A DNA stretch of 64,000 bases from Achromobacter sp. RTa (GCF_000757485.1 NZ_JPYO01000027.1:248001-312000), one strand, 5' to 3'. Shown: positions 43,879 through 55,197, numbered from the stretch's first letter. Notes: generated from the letters alone by a model not told the origin. Made by a program: numbers and translations.

Positions 43879-44295
43879 ATGAACTCCATCACCCGCTACC
43901 CCAGCTCCCTTCCCCTGCCGTTTTCGCGCGCCACCCAGGCGGGCGGCTTCCTGTTCCTGTCGGGGCAGATCCCAATGGATGCCAGCGGCCAGGTCGTGCG
44001 CGGCGACATCGCCGGCCAGACCCACGCCGCGCTCGATCGCATCAAGGAAACGCTGGCGCTGGCTGGCGCCACGCTCAAGGACGTGGTGCGCGTAACGGTC
44101 TGGCTGTCGGACCTGGCGCTGTTCGCGCAGTTCAACGAGGCCTATCGCAGCCATTTCCCGTCCGACTTTCCTTCCCGTTCGACGGTCGAGGCCAAGCTCG
44201 CCATGGACGTGGACGTGGAAATCGAAGTGCAGGCCTGGCTGGGCGGCGCCGCGGCCGGCGGCTCCTCGGCGCCGGGGCCCGTGTCCGAAGCCTGA
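43879..44295 (+). CDS. RidA-family imine deaminase
   Basis: A 138-residue RidA/YjgF protein. The key arginine is R100 (FPSRSTVEAKL) and the glutamate E116 (DVEIEVQAWL), the pair needed for imine/enamine hydrolysis in active members. A C-terminal extension (AAAGGSSAPGPVSEA) is longer than usual. It follows the D-amino acid dehydrogenase by 24 bp, and its expected substrate is the imino product of that enzyme. Its stop codon lies at the edge of a 21-bp perfect palindrome. Confidence 0.9.
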   Translation: MNSITRYPSSLPLPFSRATQAGGFLFLSGQIPMDASGQVVRGDIAGQTHAALDRIKETLALAGATLKDVVRVTVWLSDLALFAQFNEAYRSHFPSDFPSRSTVEAKLAMDVDVEIEVQAWLGGAAAGGSSAPGPVSEA

Positions 44296-44314
44296 ACCGG
44301 CCCCGGGCCGGTTC
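44294..44314. repeat. Perfect 21-bp palindrome at the RidA stop codon
   Basis: GAACCGGCCC-C-GGGCCGGTTC, starting within the TGA of the RidA gene. Folded as RNA it would give a stem of at least eight pairs. There is no T-run. It may mark an mRNA 3' end or attenuate transcription into the M81 peptidase gene. Confidence 0.45.
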
Positions 44315-44416
44315 GATCGGCTGGTATTCCGCGCGGCCCGGCGCCGCGCGGCGCAGCATTCCCCCGGCGCGCGCGGCAACGCCCGCGCCCCGTCCACCTT
44401 CACGCGGAGCGGCAGC

Positions 44417-45862
44417 ATGAAAATATTTTCCGGGTCCCTCGCGACCGAAACGAACACCTTCTCCCCCATTCCGACGGGCCTGTCCGCCTATCGTGCGCGC
44501 GGCTACTACCCCGCAGGCCAGCACCCCGACCGCATGCAGATGTTCTCAGGTCCGCTCTGGGCCGCGCGCCAGCGCGCGCAGGGCAAGGACTGGACGCTCA
44601 TCGAAGGCATGACGGCGGGCGCCACGCCCGCCGGCATCACGACCCGCCACGCCTACGAAACCCTGCGCGACGAACTGCTGGAAGACCTGCGCCGCGCGGG
44701 CAAGGTCGATATCGCCCTGTTCGGCCTGCACGGCGCCATGGTCGCCGACGGCTACGACGACTGCGAAGGCGACCTGCTGAGCCGGGCGCGCGAGATCGTC
44801 GGCCCCGACACGGTGATCGGCGCCGAGCTGGACCCGCATTGCCACATGACGGACGCCATGATGGAAAGCGCCGACTTCCTGGTCTGCTTCAAGGAATACC
44901 CCCACACCGACATCCTGGACCGCGCCTACGACCTGGTGGACCTTTGCGTGGCACGGGCCGAAGGGCGCATCCAGCCCAAGCGCGCCGTGTACGACTGCGA
45001 GATGATTTCCATCATGCACACCAGCCGCGAACCGATGCGCGGCTTCGTGGACCGCCTGCTCGCCATGGAAGGCAAGAAAGGCGTGCTGTCCGTTTCCATC
45101 GCGCATGGATTTCCCTGGGGCGACACGCCGGACATGGGCTCCAAGGTGCTGGTCTACACCGACGGCGACCAGGCCCAGGCCGACGCGCTGGCGCGCTCGC
45201 TGGGCGAGGAGATCATCGGTTTCCGCGACCGGCTGGCTCCTCCCTACCCCGGCGCCGACGAGGCGCTGGACCAGGCGCTGGCGCTGAACGACTTCCCGGT
45301 GGTGCTGGCCGACTCGGCCGACAACGCCGGCGGCGGCGCGCCCAGCGACGCTACCTTCATCCTGGAGCGCGTGCTGGCTCGCGGCATCCGCGACGTGGCG
45401 ACGGGCCCGTTCTGGGATCCGGTCGCGGTGCAGCTCTGCTTCGAGGCCGGCGAAGCCGCGCAGATCAAGCTGCGCATCGGCGGCAAGGTCGCCCCGGTTT
45501 CAGGGCAGCCGCTGGACCTGGAATGCGAAATCGTGGCGCTCAAACGCGACGCCGTCATGACCGGGCTGGCAGGCACGCCGGCGCTGCTGGGCGATGTCGC
45601 GGTGGTGCGCAGCCAGGGAGTGACCCTCGCGCTGACCACCAACCGCACCCAGGCCATGGGCACCGACCTGTTCACGCAGTTCGGGGTGGACTTGCATGCC
45701 ATGAAACTGATCATCGTGAAATCGTCGCAGCACTTCTACGCCTCGTACTCGCAGGTCGGCCGCCACGTCATCTACGTCGAGACGCCCGGCGCGATCACGC
45801 AGGACTACAACGCCTTGCCTTACGCCAAACGCAAATTGCCGAAATGGCCGTTCACGGCATAA
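44417..45862 (+). CDS. M81-family (MlrC) metallopeptidase
   Basis: A 481-residue protein of the MlrC family. Conserved blocks are ATETNTFSPIPTG, LFGLHGAMVADGYDDCEGDL, IGAELDPHCHMTDAMM, NAGGGAPSDATF and SSQHFYASYSQVG. The N-terminal region holds the expected zinc ligands (D/E and H of these blocks). MlrC hydrolyses linear peptides in microcystin breakdown, some containing D-residues. The gene precedes a peptide importer and a D-aminoacylase, suggesting it cleaves imported peptides. Cytoplasmic, no signal peptide. Confidence 0.9.
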   Translation: MKIFSGSLATETNTFSPIPTGLSAYRARGYYPAGQHPDRMQMFSGPLWAARQRAQGKDWTLIEGMTAGATPAGITTRHAYETLRDELLEDLRRAGKVDIALFGLHGAMVADGYDDCEGDLLSRAREIVGPDTVIGAELDPHCHMTDAMMESADFLVCFKEYPHTDILDRAYDLVDLCVARAEGRIQPKRAVYDCEMISIMHTSREPMRGFVDRLLAMEGKKGVLSVSIAHGFPWGDTPDMGSKVLVYTDGDQAQADALARSLGEEIIGFRDRLAPPYPGADEALDQALALNDFPVVLADSADNAGGGAPSDATFILERVLARGIRDVATGPFWDPVAVQLCFEAGEAAQIKLRIGGKVAPVSGQPLDLECEIVALKRDAVMTGLAGTPALLGDVAVVRSQGVTLALTTNRTQAMGTDLFTQFGVDLHAMKLIIVKSSQHFYASYSQVGRHVIYVETPGAITQDYNALPYAKRKLPKWPFTA

Positions 45863-45875
45863 GGCGCCATCCATT

Positions 45876-45894
45876 GCCGCCCGGGACGGGCGGC
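45876..45894. other. Intercistronic hairpin before the peptide-binding-protein gene
   Basis: GCCGCCC-gggac-GGGCGGC, seven-base stem and five-base loop, lies between the peptidase stop and the binding-protein start. It has no T-run. It probably modulates expression across the junction. Confidence 0.35.
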
Positions 45895-45915
45895 GGAATG
45901 ACCAAGGGGACAAAA

Positions 45916-47487
45916 ATGATCAGACGTTTAAGTTTGCTGGGCGCAGCCGCCCTGCTGGCCATGGGCGCCGCCTCGGGCGCGCTCGCGCAATCCAAGACCC
46001 TGCGCCTGGTGCCGCACGCGGACCTCAAGACGCTGGATCCGCTGTTCAACACGGCCTACATCACGCGCAACCACGGCTACATGGTGTTCGACACCCTGTT
46101 CTCGCAGGACAGCAAAGGGCGGGTCCAACCCCAGATGGTGGACACCTGGACCACCTCCGAAGACGGCAAGACCTGGACTTTCACCCTGCGCGCCGGCCTG
46201 AAATTCAATGACGGCACGCCGGTGAAGGCCGAGGACTGCGTCGCCTCGATCCAGCGTTGGGCGAAAAAGGACACGCTCGGCCAGGCCATGATGGCCGCCG
46301 GCGCCGAACTCGCGGCCACGGGCGACAATACCTTCACGCTGACGCTGAAAGAGCCTTTCGGCCTGGTGCTGGACGCCCTGTCCAAGCCTTCGGGCATGCC
46401 GCCCTTCATCATGCCCAAGCGCCTGGCGATGACGGACCCGAACACGCAGGTCACGGAAATGGTCGGTTCCGGCCCGTTCCTGTTCAAGCGCGACGAATGG
46501 GTGCCCGGCAACAAGGTGGTGTACGTGAAGAATCCCGCCTATGTGCCCCGCGCCGAACCGGCGGACGGCCTGGCGGGCGGCAAGAACGTCAAGGTGGACC
46601 GCGTGGAGTGGGTCTACATCCCCGACGGGAACACGGCCACGGCGGCGCTGATGAACGGCGAGGTCGACATGATCGAGCAGACCACGCCCGACTTCCTTCC
46701 CGTCCTGGAAACCAACCCGGACATCACCCTGGGCACCTCGGTGGCTTCCCAGGGCATGGTCATCGTCAACTCGCTGCATCCTCCATTCGACAACCAGCTC
46801 GCCCGGCAGGCGCTGTACCACCTGGTCAACCAGAAGGAAATGCTGTCGGCCATGGGGTATCCGGAGAAATACCGTGTGGACTATTGTCCTACCCTCTATG
46901 TCTGCGGCTCGCCGCTGGCCACCGACGCCGGCGCGGCCCCCTACGCCAAGGCCGATCCCGCGCGCGCCAAGCAGCTGTTGCAGGAGGCCGGCTACAAGGG
47001 CGAGAAGGTCGTGGTCCTGTACCCGACCGACCACCTGAGCGCCCCGGCCGTGATGGTGCTGACGCAGAACATGAAGAAGGCCGGCCTCAATGTCGACCTG
47101 CAATCCATGGACTGGGCCTCGCTGGCCGCGCGCCGGCTGAAGAAGGACGCGCCCGAAAAAGGCGGCTGGAGCGTATTCCTCACCTGGGGCGGCTACTTCG
47201 ACGCGAGCACGCCGGTGACCAACCCCTGGCTGTCCGCCGCCTGCGGCAATAGCCTGCCCGGCTGGCCTTGCGACAAAGAGCTGGACAAGCTGCGCACCAG
47301 CTGGATACGCGAAACCGACCCGGCTAAGCGCAAGGACATCGCCACCCAGATGCAGGAGCGCGCCTACCAGACCGTGCCGTACGTCATGTTCGGCGAGTTC
47401 AAGCCGGTATCCGCGGTGCGCGGCCTGAAACACACCGAGCTGCTGAAGACCGGCATCCCGGTGATGTGGAACATCGAAAAACCGTAA
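45916..47487 (+). CDS. Peptide ABC importer periplasmic binding protein (DppA/OppA family)
   Basis: A 523-residue SBP_bac_5 protein with a signal peptide cleaved near GALAQS. Family landmarks are TLDPLFNTAYITRNHGYMVF, GLKFNDGTPVKAEDCVASIQ, MVGSGPFLFKRDEWVPG and RQALYHLVNQKEML. AAGGGGA lies five bases before the ATG at 45916. The cognate substrates are short peptides or related compounds. Context suggests D-residue-containing or N-substituted amino acid substrates. The stop is followed by a strong hairpin. Confidence 0.93.
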   Translation: MIRRLSLLGAAALLAMGAASGALAQSKTLRLVPHADLKTLDPLFNTAYITRNHGYMVFDTLFSQDSKGRVQPQMVDTWTTSEDGKTWTFTLRAGLKFNDGTPVKAEDCVASIQRWAKKDTLGQAMMAAGAELAATGDNTFTLTLKEPFGLVLDALSKPSGMPPFIMPKRLAMTDPNTQVTEMVGSGPFLFKRDEWVPGNKVVYVKNPAYVPRAEPADGLAGGKNVKVDRVEWVYIPDGNTATAALMNGEVDMIEQTTPDFLPVLETNPDITLGTSVASQGMVIVNSLHPPFDNQLARQALYHLVNQKEMLSAMGYPEKYRVDYCPTLYVCGSPLATDAGAAPYAKADPARAKQLLQEAGYKGEKVVVLYPTDHLSAPAVMVLTQNMKKAGLNVDLQSMDWASLAARRLKKDAPEKGGWSVFLTWGGYFDASTPVTNPWLSAACGNSLPGWPCDKELDKLRTSWIRETDPAKRKDIATQMQERAYQTVPYVMFGEFKPVSAVRGLKHTELLKTGIPVMWNIEKP

Positions 47488-47494
47488 GGCGGAC

Positions 47495-47517
47495 GCCGGG
47501 CGCCTCGCGCGCCCGGC
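47495..47517. other. Hairpin after the peptide-binding-protein gene
   Basis: GCCGGGCGC-ctcgc-GCGCCCGGC, a nine-base perfect stem with a five-base loop, lies 7 bp after the binding-protein stop and before the permease gene. It resembles the element at 31562-31586 and probably protects the upstream mRNA segment. Confidence 0.5.
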
Positions 47518-47539
47518 CGCAAGCCTGGGGGAAACCAGC

Positions 47540-48475
<936 letters not shown>

Positions 48476-48487
48476 ACGGGGACACGC

Positions 48488-49363
48488 ATGACTACCGCTA
48501 CCCTGCCGCTGTCCGTCCGCCGCCCGCGCTACCGCCGGGCCCTCAAGTCCCTGCGCCGCCATCCGATGCTGTATGTGGGCGGCGCCATCTTGCTGGTCCT
48601 GGCCGCGATTGCGTTGGCCGCGCCCTGGATCGCCACGGTCGATCCGCAGGACATCAACCCGATGGCGCGCATGAAGCCGCCCTCGTCAGAGCATTTCTTC
48701 GGCACCGACGCGCTCGGCCGCGACGTGTACTCACGCACCGTCTGGGGCGCCCGCATCTCGCTGGTGGTCGGCATCGTGGTGGCGGTGGTGTCCACCGTGG
48801 GCGGCGTCGCCCTGGGCATGGCGGCCGGCTACTTCCGCCGCCTGGACGCGTTCATCATGCGCATCATGGACGGCCTGATGGCCATCCCCGGCGTGCTGCT
48901 GGCGATCGCGCTGATGGCCACGCTGAAAGGCGGCCTGGGCACCGTGATCATCGCCATCGTCATTCCGGAGGTGCCGCGCGTCGTCCGGCTGGTGCGCGCG
49001 CTGGTCCTGACGATCCGCGAGCAGCCCTACATCGAAGCGGCCGTCTCCTCCGGCACCCGCGTGCCCGCGATACTGCTGCGCCACATCCTGCCCAACCTGT
49101 TCGCGCCGCTGATGGTGCAGGCCACCTTCATCGCCGCCTCGGCCATCCTGACCGAGGCCGTGCTGAGCTTCCTGGGCGTGGGCATCCCGCCTCAGACCCC
49201 CAGCTGGGGCAACATCATGGCCGAAGGCCGCAACTTCGTGGCCGTGGCCTTCCACATCATCCTGTATCCGGGCCTGTTCCTGGGCGTGGCCGTCCTGGCC
49301 GTCAATCTCGTGGGCGACGGCCTGCGCGACATGCTCGACCCCCGCCTGGCCAAAAAGCTGTAG
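48488..49363 (+). CDS. Peptide ABC importer permease (DppC-like)
   Basis: A 291-residue permease starting 12 bp after the DppB-like gene. The N-terminal cytoplasmic segment is basic. Family landmarks are [60 protein letters not shown] and [20 protein letters not shown]. With DppB it forms the transmembrane heterodimer of the importer. Confidence 0.95.
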   Translation: MTTATLPLSVRRPRYRRALKSLRRHPMLYVGGAILLVLAAIALAAPWIATVDPQDINPMARMKPPSSEHFFGTDALGRDVYSRTVWGARISLVVGIVVAVVSTVGGVALGMAAGYFRRLDAFIMRIMDGLMAIPGVLLAIALMATLKGGLGTVIIAIVIPEVPRVVRLVRALVLTIREQPYIEAAVSSGTRVPAILLRHILPNLFAPLMVQATFIAASAILTEAVLSFLGVGIPPQTPSWGNIMAEGRNFVAVAFHIILYPGLFLGVAVLAVNLVGDGLRDMLDPRLAKKL

Positions 49364-49371
49364 GAGCGCAC

Positions 49372-50385
49372 ATGCAAACCCAACCTGTCTTGCGCGTGCA
49401 CGAACTCACGACCTGCTTCGACGGCGACGAGGCCACCGTGGTCGCCGTGGATGGCCTCTCCTTCGACCTCCTGCCCGGCGAAACCCTGGGCCTGGTCGGC
49501 GAGTCCGGCTGCGGCAAGAGCGTCACGTCGCTGTCCATCATGCGCCTGTTGCGCGCGCCGGGCCGCGTCGCGGGCGGCCGGATCGAGTTCGACGGGCGCG
49601 ACCTGCTCGCCTTGCCCGAGAAAGCCATGCGCGAGATCCGGGGCAACCGGATCTCGATGATCTTCCAGGAACCGATGACCTCCCTGAACCCCGTTTTCAC
49701 CGTGGGCAGGCAGATCAGCGAATCGCTCATGCTGCATCAGGGCATGTCGCGGCGCGAAGCCATGGCGCAGGCCGAAAAACTGCTGGACCTGGTGCAGATA
49801 TCCGACCCCGCGCGCCGCGTGCGCGAGTACCCCTACCAGCTGTCGGGCGGCATGCGCCAACGCGCCATGATCGCCATGGCGCTGGCCTGCCAGCCCAAGG
49901 TCCTGATCGCCGACGAGCCCACCACCGCGCTGGACGTCACCATCCAGGCGCAGATCCTGCATCTGCTGCGCGACATCCAGGCCAGGCTCGGCACCGCCAT
50001 CGTGCTGATCACGCATGACCTGGGCGTGGTCGCGCAGATGTGCCAGCGCGTCATCGTCATGTATGCCGGCCGCAAGGTGGAGGAAGGCAGCGTGGACGAC
50101 GTCCTGGACCGTCCGCAGCACCCGTATACCCAGGCGTTGATCCGCTCCCTGCCCGACTTCGTCGATGGCCAGGGCCACGACGCGCGGCTGGCCGAGCTGC
50201 CCGGCATCGTCCCGGTGATGACGCCTGCCTCGCGCGGCTGCGCCTTCGCGGCGCGCTGCTCCCAAGCCCTGCCGCGCTGCAGCGAGGCCGCCCCGCCCGC
50301 CGTCGACGCCGGCAGCCGGCACCGGGCCTGGTGCTGGGCCCGCGAGGCGGAGACGGCGCCCGCGACCAACGCCACGATTGCCTGA
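49372..50385 (+). CDS. Peptide ABC importer ATPase (DppD-like)
   Basis: A 337-residue ATPase. Walker A is GESGCGKS, the Q-loop [13 protein letters not shown], the signature [15 protein letters not shown], and Walker [13 protein letters not shown]. The C-terminal domain contains the CxxCx-type cysteines of the oligopeptide family ([14 protein letters not shown]). The ATG at 49372 is preceded by GGAG. It works with the following ATPase as a heterodimer. Confidence 0.95.
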   Translation: MQTQPVLRVHELTTCFDGDEATVVAVDGLSFDLLPGETLGLVGESGCGKSVTSLSIMRLLRAPGRVAGGRIEFDGRDLLALPEKAMREIRGNRISMIFQEPMTSLNPVFTVGRQISESLMLHQGMSRREAMAQAEKLLDLVQISDPARRVREYPYQLSGGMRQRAMIAMALACQPKVLIADEPTTALDVTIQAQILHLLRDIQARLGTAIVLITHDLGVVAQMCQRVIVMYAGRKVEEGSVDDVLDRPQHPYTQALIRSLPDFVDGQGHDARLAELPGIVPVMTPASRGCAFAARCSQALPRCSEAAPPAVDAGSRHRAWCWAREAETAPATNATIA

Positions 50386-50393
50386 GGCCCGCC

Positions 50394-51398
50394 ATGAACC
50401 TGCACGACATTCCCCTTGCTCCCGCCGTGTCCGCGCCCGCCCCCGGCGCGATACCCATGCTGGAGGTCATCGGCCTCAAGAAGCACTTCCCGGTGGACGG
50501 CGCCGGCGGCGCGAAAGTGCTGCGCGCCGTCGACGGCGTGTCCTTGTCGGTCCCGCGCGGCCAGACGCTGAGCCTGGTCGGCGAATCCGGCTGCGGCAAA
50601 TCCACCACCGGCAAGTGCCTGATCCGGCTTGCCGAGCCCACCGAGGGCCGCATCCTCCTTGAAGGGCACGACCTGGCGGGGATGAACGGACGCCAGCTGC
50701 GCGCCATGCGCCAGCGGATGCAGTTCATCTTCCAGGACCCGTTTTCCTCCATGAATCCGCGCATGCGGGTGCGCGACATCATCGGCGAGCCGCTGCGCAA
50801 CTTCGGCCACGGCCGCGCCGCGATCCGCGAACGCGTCGCGCAGTTGCTGGCCCGCGTCAGCCTGCGGCCCGACGCCGCCGACCGCTATCCCCACGAATTC
50901 TCCGGCGGGCAGCGCCAGCGCATCGTGATCGCGCGCGCGCTCGCGCTGGACCCGGGGCTGATCGTCTGCGACGAACCGGTATCGGCGCTGGACGTCTCGG
51001 TCCAGGCCCAGGTCATCAACCTGCTGATGGACCTGCAGCGCGATATGGGCCTGACCTATGTGTTCATTTCGCACGACCTGAGCGTCGTGCGCCACATCAG
51101 CCACCGGGTCGCCGTGATGTACCTGGGCCGGATCGTGGAGACCGGCACGCGCGATGCGATATTCGGGCGCCCCGCCCACCCCTATACCCGCGCCTTGCTG
51201 GCGGCGGTGCCGTCCGCGCGCCAGGGAGAACGCACGCCGGTCGAGGTGCTGAAAGGCGAAATCCCCAGCCCCTTGTCGCCGCCCTCGGGCTGCGCGTTCC
51301 GCACCCGCTGCCCGATGGCCCAGCCGCGCTGCGCCGAAGAAGCCCCGCAGCCCCGTCACATCGCCCCTGAACAGCAGGTTGCCTGCCACTTTGCCTAG
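50394..51398 (+). CDS. Peptide ABC importer ATPase (DppF-like)
   Basis: A 334-residue ATPase. Walker A is GESGCGKST, the Q-loop [13 protein letters not shown], the signature [15 protein letters not shown], and Walker [13 protein letters not shown]. Its C-terminal domain carries [14 protein letters not shown], the oligopeptide-family cysteine motif. It starts 8 bp after DppD-like and is followed 12 bp later by the D-aminoacylase, so transport and hydrolysis are co-expressed. Confidence 0.95.
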   Translation: MNLHDIPLAPAVSAPAPGAIPMLEVIGLKKHFPVDGAGGAKVLRAVDGVSLSVPRGQTLSLVGESGCGKSTTGKCLIRLAEPTEGRILLEGHDLAGMNGRQLRAMRQRMQFIFQDPFSSMNPRMRVRDIIGEPLRNFGHGRAAIRERVAQLLARVSLRPDAADRYPHEFSGGQRQRIVIARALALDPGLIVCDEPVSALDVSVQAQVINLLMDLQRDMGLTYVFISHDLSVVRHISHRVAVMYLGRIVETGTRDAIFGRPAHPYTRALLAAVPSARQGERTPVEVLKGEIPSPLSPPSGCAFRTRCPMAQPRCAEEAPQPRHIAPEQQVACHFA

Positions 51399-51410
51399 CC
51401 GGAGATACGC

Positions 51411-52865
51411 ATGACCCAGCCCGACGCCACCCCGTTCGACTACATCCTCGCCGGCGGCACCGTCATCGACGGCACCAACGCCCCTGGCCGCCGCGCCGAC
51501 GTCGGCGTGCGCGCAGACCGGATCGCCGCGGTGGGCGACCTGAGCGGCAGCGCCGCAGGCCGGCGCATCGACGTCGCCGGCAAGGTGGTGGCCCCAGGAT
51601 TCATCGACTCGCACACGCACGACGACAACTACCTGCTCAAGCACCGCGACATGACGCCCAAGATCTCGCAAGGCGTCACGACGGTCGTCACCGGCAATTG
51701 CGGCATCAGCCTGGCGCCGCTGGCGCATGCCAGCCCGCCCGCGCCGCTGGACCTGCTGGACGAAGGCGGCTCCTACCGCTTCGAGCGCTTCTCGGACTAT
51801 CTGGACGCTCTGCGCGCCGCGCCCGCCGCGGTCAACGCGGCTTGCATGGTCGGCCACTCCACGCTACGCGCCGCGGTCATGCCCGACCTGAAGCGCGAAG
51901 CCACGCCCGCCGAAGTCCAGGCCATGCAGGCGCTGGCGGACGACGCGCTGGCCAGCGGCGCCATCGGCATCTCCACTGGCACGTTCTATCCTCCGGCCGC
52001 CAGCGCCAGCACCGAGGAAATCATCGAGGTGTGCCGCCCGCTCGGCACGCATGGCGGCATCTACGCCACGCACATGCGCGACGAAGGCGAGCACATCGTG
52101 CCGGCCCTGGAGGAAACCTTCCGCATCGGCCGTGAGCTGGGCGTGCCCGTCGTCATCTCGCACCACAAGGTCATGGGCAAGCCGAACTTCGGACGCTCCA
52201 AGGAAACGCTGCGCCTGATCGAGGCCGCCATGGCGGCGCAAGACGTCTCTCTGGATGCCTACCCCTACGTGGCGGGCTCCACCATGCTCAAGCAGGACCG
52301 GGTCCTGCTGGCCGGACGCACCCTCATTACCTGGTGCAAGCCCTTCCCCGAATTGAGCGGACGCGACCTGGACGAGGTCGCCGCCGAACGGGGCAAGTCC
52401 AAGTACGACGTGGTGCAGGAATTGCAGCCCGCCGGCGCCATCTACTTCATGATGGACGAGCCCGACGTCCAGCGCATCCTGGCGTTCGGCCCCACCATGA
52501 TCGGCTCGGACGGCCTGCCCCACGATGAGCGTCCCCATCCGCGGCTTTGGGGCACGTTCCCGCGCGTGCTGGGGCATTACTCCCGGGACCTGGGCCTCTT
52601 CCCGCTGGAAACCGCCGTCTGGAAGATGACCGGCCTGACCGCCGCCAAGTTCGGCCTGGCCGAACGGGGCCAGGTACAGCCCGGCTACTTCGCGGACCTG
52701 GTGGTCTTCGACCCGGACACCGTGGCGGATTCCGCCACGTTCGAACGCCCCACTGAACGGGCCGCCGGCATCCATTCCGTCTACGTCAACGGCGCGCCGG
52801 TCTGGCGGGACCAGGCTTTCACCGGCGAGCATGCCGGCCGGGTGCTGAACCGGAGCGCGGCATGA
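51411..52865 (+). CDS. N-acyl-D-amino acid deacylase (D-aminoacylase)
   Basis: A 484-residue amidohydrolase-fold enzyme. Candidate metal ligands match those of the Alcaligenes D-aminoacylase by position: C97 (TGNCGISL), H221 ([10 protein letters not shown]), H251 (ISHHKVMG) and D366 ([10 protein letters not shown]). H68 and H70 form the HxH motif (DSHTH). It hydrolyses N-acyl-D-amino acids to the acid and free D-amino acid. Sub-specificity (N-acetyl, or D-Glu/D-Asp forms) is not determined. The next gene overlaps as ATGA. Confidence 0.92.
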   Translation: MTQPDATPFDYILAGGTVIDGTNAPGRRADVGVRADRIAAVGDLSGSAAGRRIDVAGKVVAPGFIDSHTHDDNYLLKHRDMTPKISQGVTTVVTGNCGISLAPLAHASPPAPLDLLDEGGSYRFERFSDYLDALRAAPAAVNAACMVGHSTLRAAVMPDLKREATPAEVQAMQALADDALASGAIGISTGTFYPPAASASTEEIIEVCRPLGTHGGIYATHMRDEGEHIVPALEETFRIGRELGVPVVISHHKVMGKPNFGRSKETLRLIEAAMAAQDVSLDAYPYVAGSTMLKQDRVLLAGRTLITWCKPFPELSGRDLDEVAAERGKSKYDVVQELQPAGAIYFMMDEPDVQRILAFGPTMIGSDGLPHDERPHPRLWGTFPRVLGHYSRDLGLFPLETAVWKMTGLTAAKFGLAERGQVQPGYFADLVVFDPDTVADSATFERPTERAAGIHSVYVNGAPVWRDQAFTGEHAGRVLNRSAA

Positions 52866-53788
52866 GCGCGCGCAAGCTCCACCTGGCCGTCGCGCAAATG
52901 GGCCCCGTCCAGCGCGGCGATACCCGGGCCCAGGTCGTGCGCCGGCTGCTCGGCCTGCTCGAGGACGCCCACAGCCGCGGCGCCGCCTGGGTCGTCTTTC
53001 CGGAACTGGCGCTGACCACCTTCTTTCCGCGCTGGTCGCTGGACGACCCCGCGGAAGTGCAGGCGTTCTTCGAAACCGAAATGCCCGGCCCGCTGACCTG
53101 CCCGCTGTTCGACGCCGCGCGCGAAAAAGGCATCGGCTTCTATCTGGGCTATGCCGAACTGGCCGACGGCAGGCAATACAACACCAGCATCCTGGTGGGA
53201 CGCGACGGCGGCATCGTCGGCAAGTACCGCAAGATCCATATCCCCGGCGACGCCCAGGCGCGCGACGGCGCCGCGCTGCAGCACCTGGAGAAAAAGTACT
53301 TCGCCGTCGGCGACCGGGGCTTTCCCGTCTGGCGGACGCCCGACGCCGCCATCGGCATGTGCATCTGCAACGACCGGCGCTGGCCCGAGACTTTCCGCGT
53401 CATGGGCCTGCAGGGCGTGGAGGTGGTCATGGCCGGCTACAACACCCCTTCCGGCTATGTGCAATGGAACGAGCCGATCCACCTGCGCATGCACCACCAC
53501 CTGCTGTCCCTGCAGGCGGGCGCCTACCAGAACGCCTGCTGGGTCGCCGCCGCTGCGAAGGCCGGGGTCGAGGAAGGCAACCCGATGATCGGGGGCTCCT
53601 GCATCGTCGCGCCCACGGGAGAGATCATGGTGCGAGCGTTCTCCGAAGACGACGAGGTCATCAATTTCGTCTGCGACCTGTCGGTGTCGGAGCACTACCG
53701 GGCCAACATCTTCAATTTCGCCGCCCACCGGCGTCCGGAGCACTACGGAATGATCGTCGAACGCACCGGAGCCCTGCCTCCCGCCTGA
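52862..53788 (+). CDS. N-carbamoyl-D-amino acid hydrolase (nitrilase superfamily)
   Basis: A 308-residue carbon-nitrogen hydrolase. The catalytic triad is E48 (VFPELALTTFFPRW), K124 (KYRKIHIPG) and C169 (CICNDRRWPE). Blocks such as FPELALTTFFPRW, ETEMPGPL and GLQGVEVVMAGYNTP closely match the Agrobacterium N-carbamoyl-D-amino acid amidohydrolase as I recall it. The enzyme forms D-amino acid, CO2 and ammonia from the N-carbamoyl compound. It is translationally coupled to the D-aminoacylase. No hydantoinase gene is in the window, so the carbamoyl compound would have to be taken up or come from elsewhere. Confidence 0.9.
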   Translation: MSARKLHLAVAQMGPVQRGDTRAQVVRRLLGLLEDAHSRGAAWVVFPELALTTFFPRWSLDDPAEVQAFFETEMPGPLTCPLFDAAREKGIGFYLGYAELADGRQYNTSILVGRDGGIVGKYRKIHIPGDAQARDGAALQHLEKKYFAVGDRGFPVWRTPDAAIGMCICNDRRWPETFRVMGLQGVEVVMAGYNTPSGYVQWNEPIHLRMHHHLLSLQAGAYQNACWVAAAAKAGVEEGNPMIGGSCIVAPTGEIMVRAFSEDDEVINFVCDLSVSEHYRANIFNFAAHRRPEHYGMIVERTGALPPA

Positions 53789-53860
53789 ACCCGCCCACCC
53801 CTTACAATCCGGCATACACGCGGCGGGGCTTGCGGGCCCTGCCCCAGCCCTCAACCCTTG

Positions 53861-54508
53861 ATGCCAGACAGCTACATGGCCCTATCCGGCAATACATCCC
53901 CGCCCGAGATCGTGGGCAAGGAAGAAATGGGCGCTCGCCTGCGGGCAGAGCGCAAGGCAAGGAAACTGACCTTGCAGGCGGTATCCCGCGCCAGCGGCAT
54001 CGCGGTGTCTACGCTCTCGAAGGCCGAGCTGGGGCAGATCGCCCTCAGCTACGAAAAGTTCGCCGCGCTGGCCCGGGCGCTGGACATCGACATGACCCGC
54101 ATGTTCATGCTCGGCGACGCCCCCCAGGCCGCCGTCGCCCCCACCTTCGTCAAGAACAAGCTCGGCGACGCCCGCGACTACGTCACGGAAAACTATCACT
54201 ACCGCTTGCTGATGGGCGAATATCCCGGCAAGAAGATGACGCCCATGTTCGCCCTGATCGATGCGCGCGAAGTGGTGGAATTCGAGGACTACATCCGGCA
54301 CCCGGGCCAGGAATTCGCCGTGGTGCTGTCCGGCAAGGTCCGCATCCAGTTCGAGAACGGCGACAGCGTCGTGCTGGGCAAGCTCGAGACCGCCTATTTC
54401 GACAGCAGCATCGGACACGTCTACCTGTCGCTCAGCAAGAAACCGGCGGAAGTCCTGGCCGTCTGCAGCGACACGGACGAAGTGCCTTCCCGCCTGAAGG
54501 CGTCCTGA
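53861..54508 (+). CDS. XRE-family regulator with a C-terminal cupin domain
   Basis: A 215-residue regulator. A Cro/C1-type helix-turn-helix occupies ~22-75 (MGARLRAERKARKLTLQAVS, then IAVSTLSKAELGQIALSYEK). A cupin sensor domain covers ~120-210 (DYIRHPGQEFAVVLSGKVRI, YFDSSIGHVYLSL). An ATG at 53861 follows an in-frame TTG at 53858. Ligand unknown. Its position 72 bp after the N-carbamoylase makes it the best candidate regulator of the D-amino acid cluster. Confidence 0.87.
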   Translation: MPDSYMALSGNTSPPEIVGKEEMGARLRAERKARKLTLQAVSRASGIAVSTLSKAELGQIALSYEKFAALARALDIDMTRMFMLGDAPQAAVAPTFVKNKLGDARDYVTENYHYRLLMGEYPGKKMTPMFALIDAREVVEFEDYIRHPGQEFAVVLSGKVRIQFENGDSVVLGKLETAYFDSSIGHVYLSLSKKPAEVLAVCSDTDEVPSRLKAS

Positions 54509-54544
54509 CGCCTCCCCCTATCGGTAAATCAACAGAAAACAGCA

Positions 54545-55186
54545 ATGCGCATCACCCTCACGTCGGCCCTTTGCGGGGCCCTTATCATTGCCGGCCTGAC
54601 GGCCGGCCCCTCGACCCTCGCGCACGCGTCCGGGCAGCAATCCGTGCTGCGGGACATCGGCGGCATGCTGACCGGCGCCAAGCCCGACGATTCGGTCCAG
54701 CGCACCGAACGCGGCCTGCTGCTGGAAACACGCCACTGCGTCGAGGGCCAGGCCCCGGTGTCCGCGCTGATGCGCGGCCGTCTCGGCATTGCGCAGGAAG
54801 AAAGCCTGCTTGCGCTGTTCGAGCGCATCCTGTGCGCCCGATCCGACGACGGCATGGGCCAGCTCAACATCGCCCGCTTCGGCGGCGAGGCCGCCGATCC
54901 GTTCGCCACGGGGCTGGTCTTCTACTCGGGCAGCCAGCAGCTGGGCGAATGGCCGGTCGAGCCGGAAGGCGAAAGCCCCCGGGATGAAGCCTATATTTCC
55001 ATGCTGGGCCTGTCTCCCGACAGCCCCATCGGCGGCGTTTCGCTATGGGACGTCCAGGCGCCCAGCCGCGTGCGCGTCTGGTTCGCGCCGTTCCTGCATA
55101 TGCCGTCCGACGCCATGACCTACGACTTCGAGCTGCGGGGCGGGCGCTGGGTGTGGGTCGCGGGCATCGCGTCCGTGCGCATGTAG
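54545..55186 (+). CDS. Predicted secreted protein of unknown function
   Basis: A 213-residue protein with a signal peptide (hydrophobic stretch ~7-25, cleavage near AHASG). Three cysteines are present: C10 in the leader, then HCVEG and LCARS in the mature part, which could form a disulfide. No family is recognised. Blocks such as GMGQLNIARFGGEAADPFAT and GGVSLWDVQAPSRVRVWF suggest a beta-rich fold. It follows the XRE-cupin gene by 36 bp on the same strand and converges on a CoA-transferase gene. Confidence 0.72.
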   Translation: MRITLTSALCGALIIAGLTAGPSTLAHASGQQSVLRDIGGMLTGAKPDDSVQRTERGLLLETRHCVEGQAPVSALMRGRLGIAQEESLLALFERILCARSDDGMGQLNIARFGGEAADPFATGLVFYSGSQQLGEWPVEPEGESPRDEAYISMLGLSPDSPIGGVSLWDVQAPSRVRVWFAPFLHMPSDAMTYDFELRGGRWVWVAGIASVRM

Positions 55187-55197
55187 GCGCCGCTCCC

